In this document: piece after piece, positions 22,330-30,191 of the stretch
Position numbering within the stretch: the first letter of the stretch is position 1
Layout of the letters: each line of letters opens with the position of its first letter
From: a virus
DNA: 64,000 bases
Virus record (IMG/VR): IMGVR_UViG_3300044971_003100
Location: 1-64,000 of that record
Reading direction: 5' to 3' (one strand)
Made by a program: the position numbers and the translations under genes
The notes under the pieces: model-generated
What the model was told of the DNA's origin: nothing
Seen by the model: only the letters and a program-made list of their open reading frames with translations
Databases searched by the model: none

Positions 22330-22349
22330 AATGGCGCTGGGAACTGGCC

Positions 22350-23006
22350 TCAGTCTAGCCGGGTAACCGGGTCTGGTATTGATAATTTTTGTTGCCTCAG
22401 GCCACTGGTCATCGACGTGAACTGCCTGACCGGTGGCTTCGACAGGTCGCCCCTGCAGTAAGACGCCATAGAGTTGTAATCCTTGGTGGACAGCGCCTCA
22501 ACCATTTCCCTCGCCTTCTCTCGATAGTCTATTTTGAAGTCCATCTCTTCTGGCTCCAGCGGATCCGTTGGCATCGCTTGATCTTTTAGCTCAAGCGGCG
22601 GACCAGAGCATGCTGATCTGGTTTCCTGCCACTCTCCAAGCGATATACCTAGCTTTTCGGATATTGCTATGTCATTAGATCCATTGAATAGCAATCTGCG
22701 TCCTTTGACCCAATTCTCCCGCATGCGATGTGACAAACGCATTGCATAAGTGCGATCCCTTACCCAGTGCAAGATTTCGCCTCTTATTGTTGGCGTTGCT
22801 AAGCTAGAAAATTTGTAGCCCGATTCCGGGTCATACCGATGGCATGCCTTACATAAACCAAGGAATGCAGCACCCTCCAAGACCGAATATTCGATGCCTG
22901 TCGTCCTCTGAACACGCCAAGCTTCCCTTCTTGCCAGGTTTATATTCTCCGCAGCCATTTCTTGCTGCTCTGGTGTTAACTGGAAGCTTTGCGGTTTCTT
23001 TGCCAT
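22350..23006 (-). CDS. Sigma-70 family factor, short form
   Basis: 218 residues from the ATG at 23006. Region 2 is visible: LEGAAFLGLCKACHRYDPES, then GYKFSSLATPTIRGEILHWV and RDRTYAMRLSHRMRENW, ending in region 3-like helices. The expected region 4 helix-turn-helix is weak or absent. It resembles small alternative (SigF/SigB type) factors and could redirect host RNA polymerase. It follows the large terminase gene directly and precedes primase. Confidence 0.85.
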   Translation of the reverse strand: MAKKPQSFQLTPEQQEMAAENINLARREAWRVQRTTGIEYSVLEGAAFLGLCKACHRYDPESGYKFSSLATPTIRGEILHWVRDRTYAMRLSHRMRENWVKGRRLLFNGSNDIAISEKLGISLGEWQETRSACSGPPLELKDQAMPTDPLEPEEMDFKIDYREKAREMVEALSTKDYNSMASYCRGDLSKPPVRQFTSMTSGLRQQKLSIPDPVTRLD

Positions 23007-23010
23007 AACC

Positions 23011-24528
23011 TTAGTCAATCCTGTACGGTGTTGCCGGTAAGGCAGTTCCTCTCCCCCAGCTTACCTCAGTCATAACAGGAACAGTGCGCTGTGACATGTA
23101 GTTAATAGCCATGCCAATTGAGTCTATTATGTCATCATTTTTTGCGGCAGGAAACAGGCTGAATTCGTTCATAAATACGTCCAGCCAGGTGGCACTTGCT
23201 GGCAAATAGACATTACCAGCCTCTACTATTGGTACGATGCCAGCAGCACGAGCTACTTTTGATTTTTCTGGCTTGAAACCAATAAGGCCAGGTACTTTCT
23301 TTTGAAGTAACTGATATGCAGCATATCCAGAAGCAGCTAGCTCGATAACCGTTCCGCTTAACGCGTGCTTTTTGTACATCCTTGATATCATGCTGATAGT
23401 ACCAATAATGTCCAACTTCTCTCTGACCATATCCAGTACGTAGAAACTGTTACCAGCTTGTCCTACGATACTGCCAACGACATAGTCACTGGAGCTTGTA
23501 TTTGTAAAGGTACAGTCAACGCTAAGGATGACGCGCTGAAACTCAGGCAGTTCCTTAAGCTGGTCGTAATACTGCCACCAGCTCGGGTCAAACATGTTAC
23601 CGCCCTCTGGCGCCGGTCTTTGCTGAAACAAGGCTGCGAAATCCCTTGTGCCAATTGCTTCGCGGATGCGCTCATATTCGTCGATTCCATATCGCTGTGG
23701 ACATAATGCAAGGCCTGGCTCCTCTCGCCAATCAGTTATTATATTGCAGTGCTCCGGCAAAGGTGGCCTGGAGCCCGGATCCTCCGATATAGCGGGCAAA
23801 TCAAGAATTGTCCAGCCCTCTCGACCTTTCTCGGATACATTCATCTCTGATTCGATCAATCGTCCGATCAGGTCATTTTGACTCCATCTCGTCTGAATAA
23901 TGACAATCGAGCCGACATTTGGCTCAAGCCGTGTATACAGGGTTGACGTATACCAATCCCACAATTTTTCCATCACCCTGGGGCTGTCGGCATCTTCCCT
24001 GTTTTTGACAGGGTCATCGACGATCAACAGGTGACCCGATCGACCAGTAATAGCACCGCCAACACCCGCTGCCCACAAACCACCACCGCCCTGTGTTCCC
24101 CAGTCGTTGACAGCTTGCTTATACGGATCAAATGTGCCTCCAGCCTGCCTGTAGTAGTCCCGCGCTGACCTAGAGAAGCCCTCCGCAAGTTCAGCGCTAT
24201 AGGATACTAGGCCGACATACCTATCTGGGTGGGCCAGTAGATAAGCAGCAGGAAACAACTTAGAGGACAGGTACGACTTTCCAATACGTGGCGGCACCTG
24301 TATGATAAGCCTCTTGCATTTTCCATCGATGATGGCTTGCAATTGTTTTGTCAGTTCTGCGTGTACTTTGTAGAACTTGTAATTGGGAGATACTGATTTT
24401 ATGAATTGATGCAGGACTATTTGCTGCCCGCCTTCTTTCTTTTGGGTTTTCACCCTTCTTAACTCGCGAACCATCTCGCGATCTGAGCCAGCTTTTTCTA
24501 GGAATTGTTTGCCAGCTCTGGTAGCCAT
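23011..24528 (-). CDS. Terminase large subunit
   Basis: 505 residues. ATPase Walker A VPPRIGKS (78-85), Walker B LLIVDD (167-172), followed by motif III-like IIQTRWSQNDL. The C-terminal nuclease starts at ILSVDCTF (Asp338) and has KNDDIIDSIGMAI as a later acidic site. It pumps DNA into the capsid and cuts it. Next to the small subunit, with one gene between. Confidence 0.95.
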   Translation of the reverse strand: MATRAGKQFLEKAGSDREMVRELRRVKTQKKEGGQQIVLHQFIKSVSPNYKFYKVHAELTKQLQAIIDGKCKRLIIQVPPRIGKSYLSSKLFPAAYLLAHPDRYVGLVSYSAELAEGFSRSARDYYRQAGGTFDPYKQAVNDWGTQGGGGLWAAGVGGAITGRSGHLLIVDDPVKNREDADSPRVMEKLWDWYTSTLYTRLEPNVGSIVIIQTRWSQNDLIGRLIESEMNVSEKGREGWTILDLPAISEDPGSRPPLPEHCNIITDWREEPGLALCPQRYGIDEYERIREAIGTRDFAALFQQRPAPEGGNMFDPSWWQYYDQLKELPEFQRVILSVDCTFTNTSSSDYVVGSIVGQAGNSFYVLDMVREKLDIIGTISMISRMYKKHALSGTVIELAASGYAAYQLLQKKVPGLIGFKPEKSKVARAAGIVPIVEAGNVYLPASATWLDVFMNEFSLFPAAKNDDIIDSIGMAINYMSQRTVPVMTEVSWGRGTALPATPYRID

Positions 24529-24732
24529 CTATTCCTTGGGAAGGTGCTCTTTCTTTATTCTATCGTATTCCTCTTCGCCAATCACATCTTTACAGCCATT
24601 CAGTATTGAATCCAGGAAGTCCTTTTCGGTCCATGTATTGAAAACTGATGTAACTGGATGATTTTCGTCCCACTCAATTGTAATCGAGTCATCCTCGTTT
24701 ACCGTAACAAAAAGAGGGAAGTCTTCACTCAT
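24529..24732 (-). CDS. Hypothetical acidic protein (67 aa)
   Basis: MSEDFPLFVTVNEDDSITIE, then EKDFLDSILNGCKDVIGEEE. The ATG at 24732 overlaps the end of the small terminase gene by 8 bp and the stop abuts the large terminase start. Acidic; could be a small packaging or regulatory protein. Confidence 0.75.
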   Translation of the reverse strand: MSEDFPLFVTVNEDDSITIEWDENHPVTSVFNTWTEKDFLDSILNGCKDVIGEEEYDRIKKEHLPKE

Positions 24733-25363
24733 CGATTGGGATTTCGTAGGCGTCGACATCGGTTACATCCTCAACATTTGCTTTGGTCATCTCGGAATCA
24801 ACCATCTCAAGCATCTCATTGATGCCCAATGAGTTGGCCCAAGACTGGCGTGATTGCTCGCTTATGTTAGCAGCGGCACGCAACAAGCCCGAGACCAGTG
24901 CCATCGGCACCTCTTCGCCTTCGTCTTCCGCCTTTGCGATGCGCTTGCCAAGCACGCGCAACAGGTCTTCTGAAACGCGTGCCATCATCCTGGCTTGGCG
25001 TTCGGATGACTCCCTGAATTCTACGATTGCTTCCCTGTGGGTATTTTTCTGAAACTTCTCAGCTTCTTTCCATACAATAGCGAGTTGATCCTTGTCATAA
25101 GCCGCAGCACGGCGTTGCCAGTTGTAAGTTGAAGCCCATCTTGATAAAGATGGAGCGCAATGGCCGGTTACAGTTTCCAGGTCAGAGAATGCCCTGGTAC
25201 CTTGAAGCAACAGGAATTTCTGAAAGCAATTGAATTGGTCAGCACTTTCGTGGCGGCCAGCATCCTTGACACGATAGCCACGCCGAAACCCATAAATAGG
25301 GCCAGCGTCACCTTTTATTGGCTTAGATTCTGGCCAGTCGGACACTGGTTCTTTTTCATTCAT
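24725..25363 (-). CDS. Probable terminase small subunit
   Basis: 212 residues. The N-terminal part has a helix-turn-helix, DLETVTGHCAPSLSRWASTY, ending in NWQRRAAAYD, a signature of small terminase proteins. A long helical middle follows (AIVEFRESSERQARMMARVS). It would recognise the packaging site and load the large subunit. A TGG TACAAT element at 25383-25375 would start transcription within a few bases of the ATG. Confidence 0.8.
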   Translation of the reverse strand: MNEKEPVSDWPESKPIKGDAGPIYGFRRGYRVKDAGRHESADQFNCFQKFLLLQGTRAFSDLETVTGHCAPSLSRWASTYNWQRRAAAYDKDQLAIVWKEAEKFQKNTHREAIVEFRESSERQARMMARVSEDLLRVLGKRIAKAEDEGEEVPMALVSGLLRAAANISEQSRQSWANSLGINEMLEMVDSEMTKANVEDVTDVDAYEIPIDE

Positions 25364-25392
25364 CTGCGTAAACTATTGTACCAATACTGGTT

Positions 25393-26163
25393 TTACGGTG
25401 AAAGCCTGGCCTTGTGCAAGCGTTTCGCTTCATAATAACCCCACACAGATGGGGCCCAATCCCTCAGGATTGGTATAAACTGCTCACATAGTGCCTCGAT
25501 CTCCAGTTGTGCATCTAACTTGGATCTGAGATCCATGAAATGCAACACGGACCTCAGGTTAAATGATACAACAAAGTTTTGCCTGATGCCTTGAGGCAGG
25601 TAATCGCGAATGTGCTCTTCGGAGCAGCCATTTTTGTAATCTTTGGCGTAATCCTCGCAGGCAAGAATTATTTTGCCTCTTTTATCTTCAATGTTTTCTT
25701 TGGTCCACTCATACTTCTTGCCCTGTCGGTTTGTGTAAAGACCAGGCGGCCTGATGTAGAAGACGTCTTCCACATCAATTTCGCGGTCAGCGACCTTCAG
25801 GACACGCTTGCCGGTGTACCGCTGAGATTGAACATCCCACGAAGTGCCGATTCGATGCGTGCGTGCTTGCACTATGACATTGTGCACATAACCGGCACAA
25901 GACAGTGTTATCTGTGGGTGTTCCAGTGGGCCGTAGTGCCCCTTTTCGCCCGACAGCAAGTGGTCGACAATCCACTTACCAGCCTCTTCTCGTTTCAGGG
26001 GCTTGACCTCGTGGATGGGAACTTCGGAGTAATCATTCTTACCAGCCTGCCAGATCACCCTTTCGGGGTCGGCGTAGCAGTCCAGAACTTTTACCGTCAG
26101 CCTTTCGTCCAGGCCAAGAAGATCAGAGGCGCGAACTGGTCTGATGGTTTTTTCTGTGGCCAT
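25393..26163 (-). CDS. thyX: Flavin-dependent thymidylate synthase ThyX
   Basis: 256 residues from the ATG at 26163. Signature HYGPLEHPQITLSCAG and QARTHRIGTSWDVQSQRY (ThyX RHR motif variant, Arg-Thr-His-Arg), then DYLPQGIRQNFVVSFNLRSV. It makes dTMP from dUMP using FAD and methylene-tetrahydrofolate. Its presence with dCTP deaminase and class II ribonucleotide reductase gives the phage an own dTTP route, a common cyanophage trait. Confidence 0.95.
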   Translation of the reverse strand: MATEKTIRPVRASDLLGLDERLTVKVLDCYADPERVIWQAGKNDYSEVPIHEVKPLKREEAGKWIVDHLLSGEKGHYGPLEHPQITLSCAGYVHNVIVQARTHRIGTSWDVQSQRYTGKRVLKVADREIDVEDVFYIRPPGLYTNRQGKKYEWTKENIEDKRGKIILACEDYAKDYKNGCSEEHIRDYLPQGIRQNFVVSFNLRSVLHFMDLRSKLDAQLEIEALCEQFIPILRDWAPSVWGYYEAKRLHKARLSP

Positions 26164-26165
26164 GA

Positions 26166-26372
26166 TCACTTCTTACCGATAGAGGCTACTGCGTAAACGA
26201 TAAAGGCAAGGAGGGCCAGGGCCAGCACTATTGCCAGGGGCAGCCAGAATGGAGACAACACCCACACCCACGGCCAGTTAATGTAACCAGTCAGCTTCAA
26301 TCCAACAAACAGAACACCAAGCAGTGTGGTTCCACTGGCGCTACCTATGTTCACGCTTTGTTGATTGCTCAT
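26166..26372 (-). CDS. Two-span small membrane protein
   Basis: 68 residues: first hydrophobic stretch GTTLLGVLFVGLKLTGYI, then WPWVWVLSPFWLPLAIVLAL into a second. I recall similar W-rich short phage membrane proteins with the LKLTG--W-WWWVL-PFW motif. Function unknown; holin-like in size. Confidence 0.85.
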   Translation of the reverse strand: MSNQQSVNIGSASGTTLLGVLFVGLKLTGYINWPWVWVLSPFWLPLAIVLALALLAFIVYAVASIGKK

Positions 26373-27223
26373 CAGAACAAGTCCTCAAATTCGGGGCTGT
26401 AGGTCGAAACTGGTGAGCGGTACCAAGTTGGCAGGCTCAGTACATTATAGCAAACCTCTGGTCGAGGCCAATCCTTGGCATCTAAACACTTTTTTAACAA
26501 CTGCCGCGCTCGCTTGATCTGACGATTACCTTCGTCCATCATCTCATCCGAAATCTCAAACAGAGACAATGTCCACGGTTCCGTCCTTTCGATTGCGGCA
26601 AAAACAAACTTGCATGGTTTGTTATACGCAAGACTAGCGGCCTCTGCGTACCATGCCGACTGAAACAGATAATTCATGCCACCTACCAGCTTCTTAAGGA
26701 AGGTGCTGTATTCGACCGAATCGGTGCTCTTAAGATCCAGTATCATCAAATGATCACCCATGTCAACCAGTCTGTCAAGTCGCCCCTTACAGGGAATACC
26801 ATCCACTTCCCAGTAAATAGACAGCTCGTTGTATTTGCGATAATCGGGCTGGGATTGGTTAAACCACTCCAAGCGCAGCAATGATTCGGCCATGCCGTGA
26901 ACACTATCCCAAGCCTTTTCTTTTTCATTATTCGTCAGGATTGTTTTACCTTTCTGGCTTGCCTTCCATTCTTTTCCCTCCTTGGTGGCCAGGGAGATGT
27001 CTTCCGGTTTCAGGATGTAGCGACGATCAAATTCTTCCTTGCCCTCCAGGACCAGGCAATGCAGAGCAGAGCCGATCTCCATGTTAATAGTAGGAGCGAA
27101 CTTTCTCTTTTTGCCAGCCCTGTAATGAGCTGGACTTACTAAGATATTCTTAAGGTAGCTTTGGTTCTCTCCAAGCTCTCTGCGGTAGTCGGGGTCAGGC
27201 TGGTTGTAGGCTACCGTCGCCAT
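26372..27223 (-). CDS. RecE-like PD-(D/E)XK exonuclease
   Basis: 283 residues. GSALHCLVLEGKEEFD, then IPCKGRLDRLVDMGDHLMIL and DLKSTDS form the active site of the RecE/exonuclease VIII fold (H, D, D-x-K). It would chew 5' ends to give single strands for the annealing protein encoded at 30188. A TATAAT at about 27247 lies at the end of the upstream gene and could start its transcript. Confidence 0.88.
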   Translation of the reverse strand: MATVAYNQPDPDYRRELGENQSYLKNILVSPAHYRAGKKRKFAPTINMEIGSALHCLVLEGKEEFDRRYILKPEDISLATKEGKEWKASQKGKTILTNNEKEKAWDSVHGMAESLLRLEWFNQSQPDYRKYNELSIYWEVDGIPCKGRLDRLVDMGDHLMILDLKSTDSVEYSTFLKKLVGGMNYLFQSAWYAEAASLAYNKPCKFVFAAIERTEPWTLSLFEISDEMMDEGNRQIKRARQLLKKCLDAKDWPRPEVCYNVLSLPTWYRSPVSTYSPEFEDLF

Positions 27224-27245
27224 TGTGTGTTGCTTATAATCTACA

Positions 27246-27650
27246 TTATACGGACACGTGGTGAATGATTACGACCCATTCCGAATTAGCCTTGGCTGCC
27301 TTTTGCCATTCAATTGACAGCTTTGGTATTACGCTGACCCGATCATCGATCCACAGGATCCCCTGGGCGGCATCCATGAATGCCCCAGCTATGTTGTCCG
27401 TGTCTCCTCGACCTTCACCCCTGACGATCAGCTTCAGTGACACAGGACCCTCCAAGGGGCCGTACTCCCACTGCTCACGAATCAGCTTACGCATCTCCGC
27501 TTGCGCTAGCTTGTAGGCTGGCGGCATGAATGCGTGACCAGTTCTAGTTAACCTTGGACGTGCCTTTGAAAACAACGGCATCCTGATGACTAATACGTGA
27601 TCAGCCGAATCTATCGCCGGAAGTGTGCAGTTCAAGTACTTCTGCGTCAT
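27246..27650 (-). CDS. RusA-like Holliday junction resolvase
   Basis: 134 residues. RMPLFSKARPRLTRTGHAF is the RusA N-terminal strand and basic patch; GEGRGDTDNIAGAFMDAAQG and ILWIDDRVSVIPKLSIEW carry the conserved Asp residues (D-DN, D, DD). It would cut branched DNA during recombination or packaging. The start is uncertain; upstream codons overlap the gene at 27601. Confidence 0.85.
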   Translation of the reverse strand: MTQKYLNCTLPAIDSADHVLVIRMPLFSKARPRLTRTGHAFMPPAYKLAQAEMRKLIREQWEYGPLEGPVSLKLIVRGEGRGDTDNIAGAFMDAAQGILWIDDRVSVIPKLSIEWQKAAKANSEWVVIIHHVSV

Positions 27651-28044
27651 CTGAGCTAAGTGCATCCACTCGACGCCTGTCTTGAGTATTCCAGAATTCG
27701 GCCCAGCTCTTCATATATGGCTCAATATCAGAGCCATCCCACTGGTCAACCGGCGCCGGTTGAGCTGCTTTTGTGTTGCCATCTCTGGAGATGGATATTT
27801 TCAACAGAACGAGATAGCCAATCAGATCCTGCAAGACATCCTCATCTGTTGCCAGCAAACCAGCCCCCTTAGCAATGCGCGACAGTTTGTCATCTATCCT
27901 GACGCACAACTGCTCCGAAGTGTCCGCCTTGCTGAAGATCCTGGATGGATTCAGCGCAGAATCTCCGTACTTCTTGTTCTTTTGCAGCAACAAGTTTTTA
28001 ACATCATCGCAAACCCTAGAGATTTGCTGTTGTGTATCAGTCAT
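27601..28044 (-). CDS. Nucleotide-modification-associated domain 1-like protein
   Basis: 147 residues. LLLQKNKKYGDSALNPSRIF, then SKADTSEQLCVRIDDKLSRI and EDVLQDLIGYLVLLKI match the DUF1599/nucleotide modification associated domain family, all helical, with MazG-like features. It may act in nucleotide pools; function unknown. The Glu/Lys/Asp pattern typical of the family is present. Confidence 0.8.
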   Translation of the reverse strand: MTDTQQQISRVCDDVKNLLLQKNKKYGDSALNPSRIFSKADTSEQLCVRIDDKLSRIAKGAGLLATDEDVLQDLIGYLVLLKISISRDGNTKAAQPAPVDQWDGSDIEPYMKSWAEFWNTQDRRRVDALSSDDAEVLELHTSGDRFG

Positions 28045-28297
28045 TGCTTTCAGTTTGGCGAATCGACCTGGCATCAAATACGGTAATTGTTCGATTACCC
28101 ATCGTTAGCGTAACCTGGCAGTGATCCTGCTTGCTAGCTATAACGCGCCCAGTACTCCAGCCAGCTCCCAAGTAGACCTGAACCATCGTTCCTTTGCGAA
28201 AGATCGGCAAGGGAAAAGATGGCCCCGCCAGCCTTTTATGGTCAGGGACTGCCCTAGACTTTGACTTCTTGGTTGGTTGCGTAGTCTGGCTTGACAT
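28037..28297 (-). CDS. Small SH3/KOW-like protein
   Basis: 86 residues. Basic N-terminus, then FRKGTMVQVYLGAGWSTGRV, IASKQDHCQVTLTMGNRTIT: a short beta barrel. May bind nucleic acid or protein. The end overlaps the next gene by 8 bp and the start lies inside the end of the gene at 28254 (44-bp overlap). Confidence 0.75.
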   Translation of the reverse strand: MSSQTTQPTKKSKSRAVPDHKRLAGPSFPLPIFRKGTMVQVYLGAGWSTGRVIASKQDHCQVTLTMGNRTITVFDARSIRQTESND

Positions 28298-28733
28298 AGT
28301 CTGGGATACGGTTGAATCGCTTATTGGTTAACTCCATTATAAGATGCTGAGGCAACTTTGCTCCGGTGGCCGCAGCCCAGGAAATAATTGTAGAAATATT
28401 GTCCCCAGTTAGAACCCAGAAGTCTTGGCTTTCGTTGTATCGAAGAATACCTTCGCTGACAAAGTCGCCAAGTGCTTCGTCGATCAACTCTTCAAGTCTG
28501 GTATTTTCGCAGTAGTCTTCGTTGAACGGATCCCATCCACCAACTTTCAAGTCGCTGGTCGAACAATGGGGTACTAAACTAGCTTGAATTTCGTGGCGAC
28601 GTACGGCGCCGCGATGCAACAGTATTGCAATCACGTACGGCTTTACATTCGAAGCTAATAATATCGGCGTTTCATCCATCAGCAATCCACACGCCCCAGG
28701 CGCAATCTCATCGATTCTCGGCGACTGATACAT
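28254..28733 (-). CDS. Hypothetical protein, winged-helix-like
   Basis: 159 residues. Helical core with LLHRGAVRRHEIQASLV, then LEELIDEALGDFVSEGILRY and NESQDFWVLT, which could be a winged helix. Start at the ATG at 28733 after GGAG, right behind the T run of the terminator at 28743. Function unknown. Confidence 0.7.
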   Translation of the reverse strand: MYQSPRIDEIAPGACGLLMDETPILLASNVKPYVIAILLHRGAVRRHEIQASLVPHCSTSDLKVGGWDPFNEDYCENTRLEELIDEALGDFVSEGILRYNESQDFWVLTGDNISTIISWAAATGAKLPQHLIMELTNKRFNRIPDYVKPDYATNQEVKV

Positions 28734-28742
28734 GACTACTCC

Positions 28743-28771
28743 AAAAAGAAAACAGCCAGGCATAGCCTGGC
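28743..28771 (-). terminator. Intrinsic terminator after the SSB gene
   Basis: GCCAGGC (28755-28761) and GCCTGGC (28765-28771) pair around ATA, followed on the minus strand by TTTTCTTTTT, then GGAG and the next ATG. Confidence 0.8.
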
Positions 28772-28795
28772 CGTTGTGTCTAAGTCTAGGATACC

Positions 28796-29146
28796 TCAGA
28801 ACGGAACTTCCTGTTCCTCGCCTTTAGGTCGATCATCAAGGAAGGTAACGGAAGCATTCTTGATGTCCAGGAACAGCTTTTCGTTGTACATTCGTTGCAC
28901 AAGCTGACCGGAAACGCCAACCTTGTCGCCGCGCTGGATCCGTTGCATTACGATTTCAGCGGTCTTGCCTCGCACTTCGCATCGATAGAACTGTCCCTGA
29001 CGCTCAGAGCCAGGTTTCGTATAAACGTAAGCGCGGTCAGCGACGGAGAAACTGACAACAGGGTCGCCAGTCTCAAAGGTCTTCACGGTTACCGGCGATT
29101 CACCGGGGCGGCCAGTTACGGTTCCTGCAATACTAATGGTAGCCAT
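28796..29146 (-). CDS. ssb: Single-stranded DNA-binding protein
   Basis: 116 residues of OB fold: ATISIAGTVTGRPGES, VVSFSVADRAYVYTKPG, FYRCEVRGKTAEIVMQRI, then QRGDKVGVSGQLVQRMY. The tail GEEQEVPF is a bacterial SSB-type tip (E-x-PF). It coats single strands and would recruit replication partners. Its own promoter (TTTAAC at 29200-29195, TATAAT at 29176-29171, spacing 18) sits just upstream. Confidence 0.93.
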   Translation of the reverse strand: MATISIAGTVTGRPGESPVTVKTFETGDPVVSFSVADRAYVYTKPGSERQGQFYRCEVRGKTAEIVMQRIQRGDKVGVSGQLVQRMYNEKLFLDIKNASVTFLDDRPKGEEQEVPF

Positions 29147-29170
29147 CGTTTAAGTTGGGGCCTACAATAC

Positions 29171-29200
29171 ATTATATCGAGTTTTGGTGAACTGGTTAAA
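29171..29200 (-). promoter_or_regulatory. Sigma70-like promoter before ssb
   Basis: TTTAAC (29200-29195), 18-bp spacer, TATAAT (29176-29171), about 25 bp before the SSB start. Confidence 0.55.
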
Positions 29201-29212
29201 GTCCACCGGCAG

Positions 29213-30010
29213 CTATACCGCAGTGGCAATCAGCCTGAGTTTCTCAAGGGCAGTTTCACGCAAAGCAGCAACCTTTCCCCTGGAGATCGAATTGGCGTGC
29301 ATTATGTCTTTAACTTTCATCTCATCTATAAACAGGCTTTCCAGTACCTTGACCTGATCGTCACTTAGCCCTGCCGCCTGGATCAGGTCATCCATTTCAC
29401 ACGAAAAACGAGCCGTGCTTTCGGTGCTGGGCGGATACTTACTTTCTAGGCACTCAATGATCGAAATATCGCCATCTTCGCCTATTGGTGTATCGACAGA
29501 GATTACCGCTTGAGCGGAGCGCACAAGTCTTGTTAACGCTTCGCCCGCTTCGTGGCTTTTGTTTTTAACGAATCCGTACTTTTCAAAGGAATAGGCATCA
29601 CGACAGGCGTTTTCCGGTATATGAAATATACTAGACGCCTTGATCGCGTAACGACCGACAAAAGACCTGATCCAGTAGGTTGCGTATGTGGCAAAAGTAT
29701 AACCAGTTTCTGGGTCATACTTTTCTGCAGCCCTTATCAGGCCGAGCGCTCCTGTTTGCAGCAGATCGAGTGTCTCCGGGCCTCCCCATCCTTTCTTCAT
29801 CTTGCCGTCCATGTACAAATGGACCGACCTGATAACCAGTCTCAAGTTATGAGACACCAACTTGTTCACATAGAACTTATACTTTGGGCTCCCGACCTCG
29901 TGTGACTTAATCTTCTTTGCGATGATCAGCATTTCTTCTTTACTCAAGACCGGCTTACTGCCTGCGGCGTTCATCCAGGCAGTAATTTCGTTGCTCAAGC
30001 TTTTCGACAT
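29213..30010 (-). CDS. Sigma-70 family RNA polymerase sigma factor
   Basis: 265 residues. Region 2: LVSHNLRLVIRSVHLYMDGK, then LDLLQTGALGLIRAAEKYDP and ETGYTFATYATYWIRSFVGR. Region 3 follows (YAIKASSIFHIPENACRD). Region 4 helix-turn-helix: LSDDQVKVLESLFIDEMKVK, then ISRGKVAALRETALEKLRL. A full factor likely to direct middle or late transcription. Ends at 29213 before the SSB promoter. Confidence 0.93.
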   Translation of the reverse strand: MSKSLSNEITAWMNAAGSKPVLSKEEMLIIAKKIKSHEVGSPKYKFYVNKLVSHNLRLVIRSVHLYMDGKMKKGWGGPETLDLLQTGALGLIRAAEKYDPETGYTFATYATYWIRSFVGRYAIKASSIFHIPENACRDAYSFEKYGFVKNKSHEAGEALTRLVRSAQAVISVDTPIGEDGDISIIECLESKYPPSTESTARFSCEMDDLIQAAGLSDDQVKVLESLFIDEMKVKDIMHANSISRGKVAALRETALEKLRLIATAV

Positions 30011-30041
30011 TGGTCGGGAACAGTCAAGAGAATGATAGACG

Positions 30042-30068
30042 AGAAAAAGAGCCTGTCTAAGGCTCTTT
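30042..30068 (-). terminator. Intrinsic terminator with a stop codon in its loop
   Basis: AAAGAGCC (30046-30053) pairs with GGCTCTTT (30061-30068), 7-nt loop. On the minus strand it is followed by TTTTTCTC. The TAG that ends the -1-frame extension of the annealing protein lies in the loop (30059-30057). Confidence 0.8.
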
Positions 30069-30191
30069 ATAATCTCTTATGATCACACCATGGAATTCCT
30101 TTGCAAAGAACTGGGTTGCCCAGTCAATGAAGTCCACCTTGGTGCGTTGCTGCGGATCGTCGAGCCTTGGGAAGTGCTGAGCGTTCTTCAG
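30057..30191 (-). CDS. Extra frame after the annealing protein: -1 frameshift product or CTG-start gene
   Basis: A coding-looking frame (LKNAQHFPRLDDPQQRTKVD, FIDWATQFFAKEFHGVIIRD, YKEP) begins at a CTG overlapping the stop of the annealing protein gene (CTGA) and ends inside the terminator. No ATG is available. The frame is also open, with no stop, back to the A_AAA_AAG site at 30230-30224 in the annealing gene, so a -1 shift there would add 55 residues instead of the normal end. Confidence 0.5.
   Translation of the reverse strand: MKNAQHFPRLDDPQQRTKVDFIDWATQFFAKEFHGVIIRDYKEP

Noticed and set aside
25375-25383. TGG TACAAT element before the small terminase gene
   Set aside because: It would start transcription about five bases before the ATG; too close to claim as a promoter.
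25579-26196. 205-codon plus-strand frame
   Set aside because: Antisense of thyX; the ThyX motifs prove the other strand.
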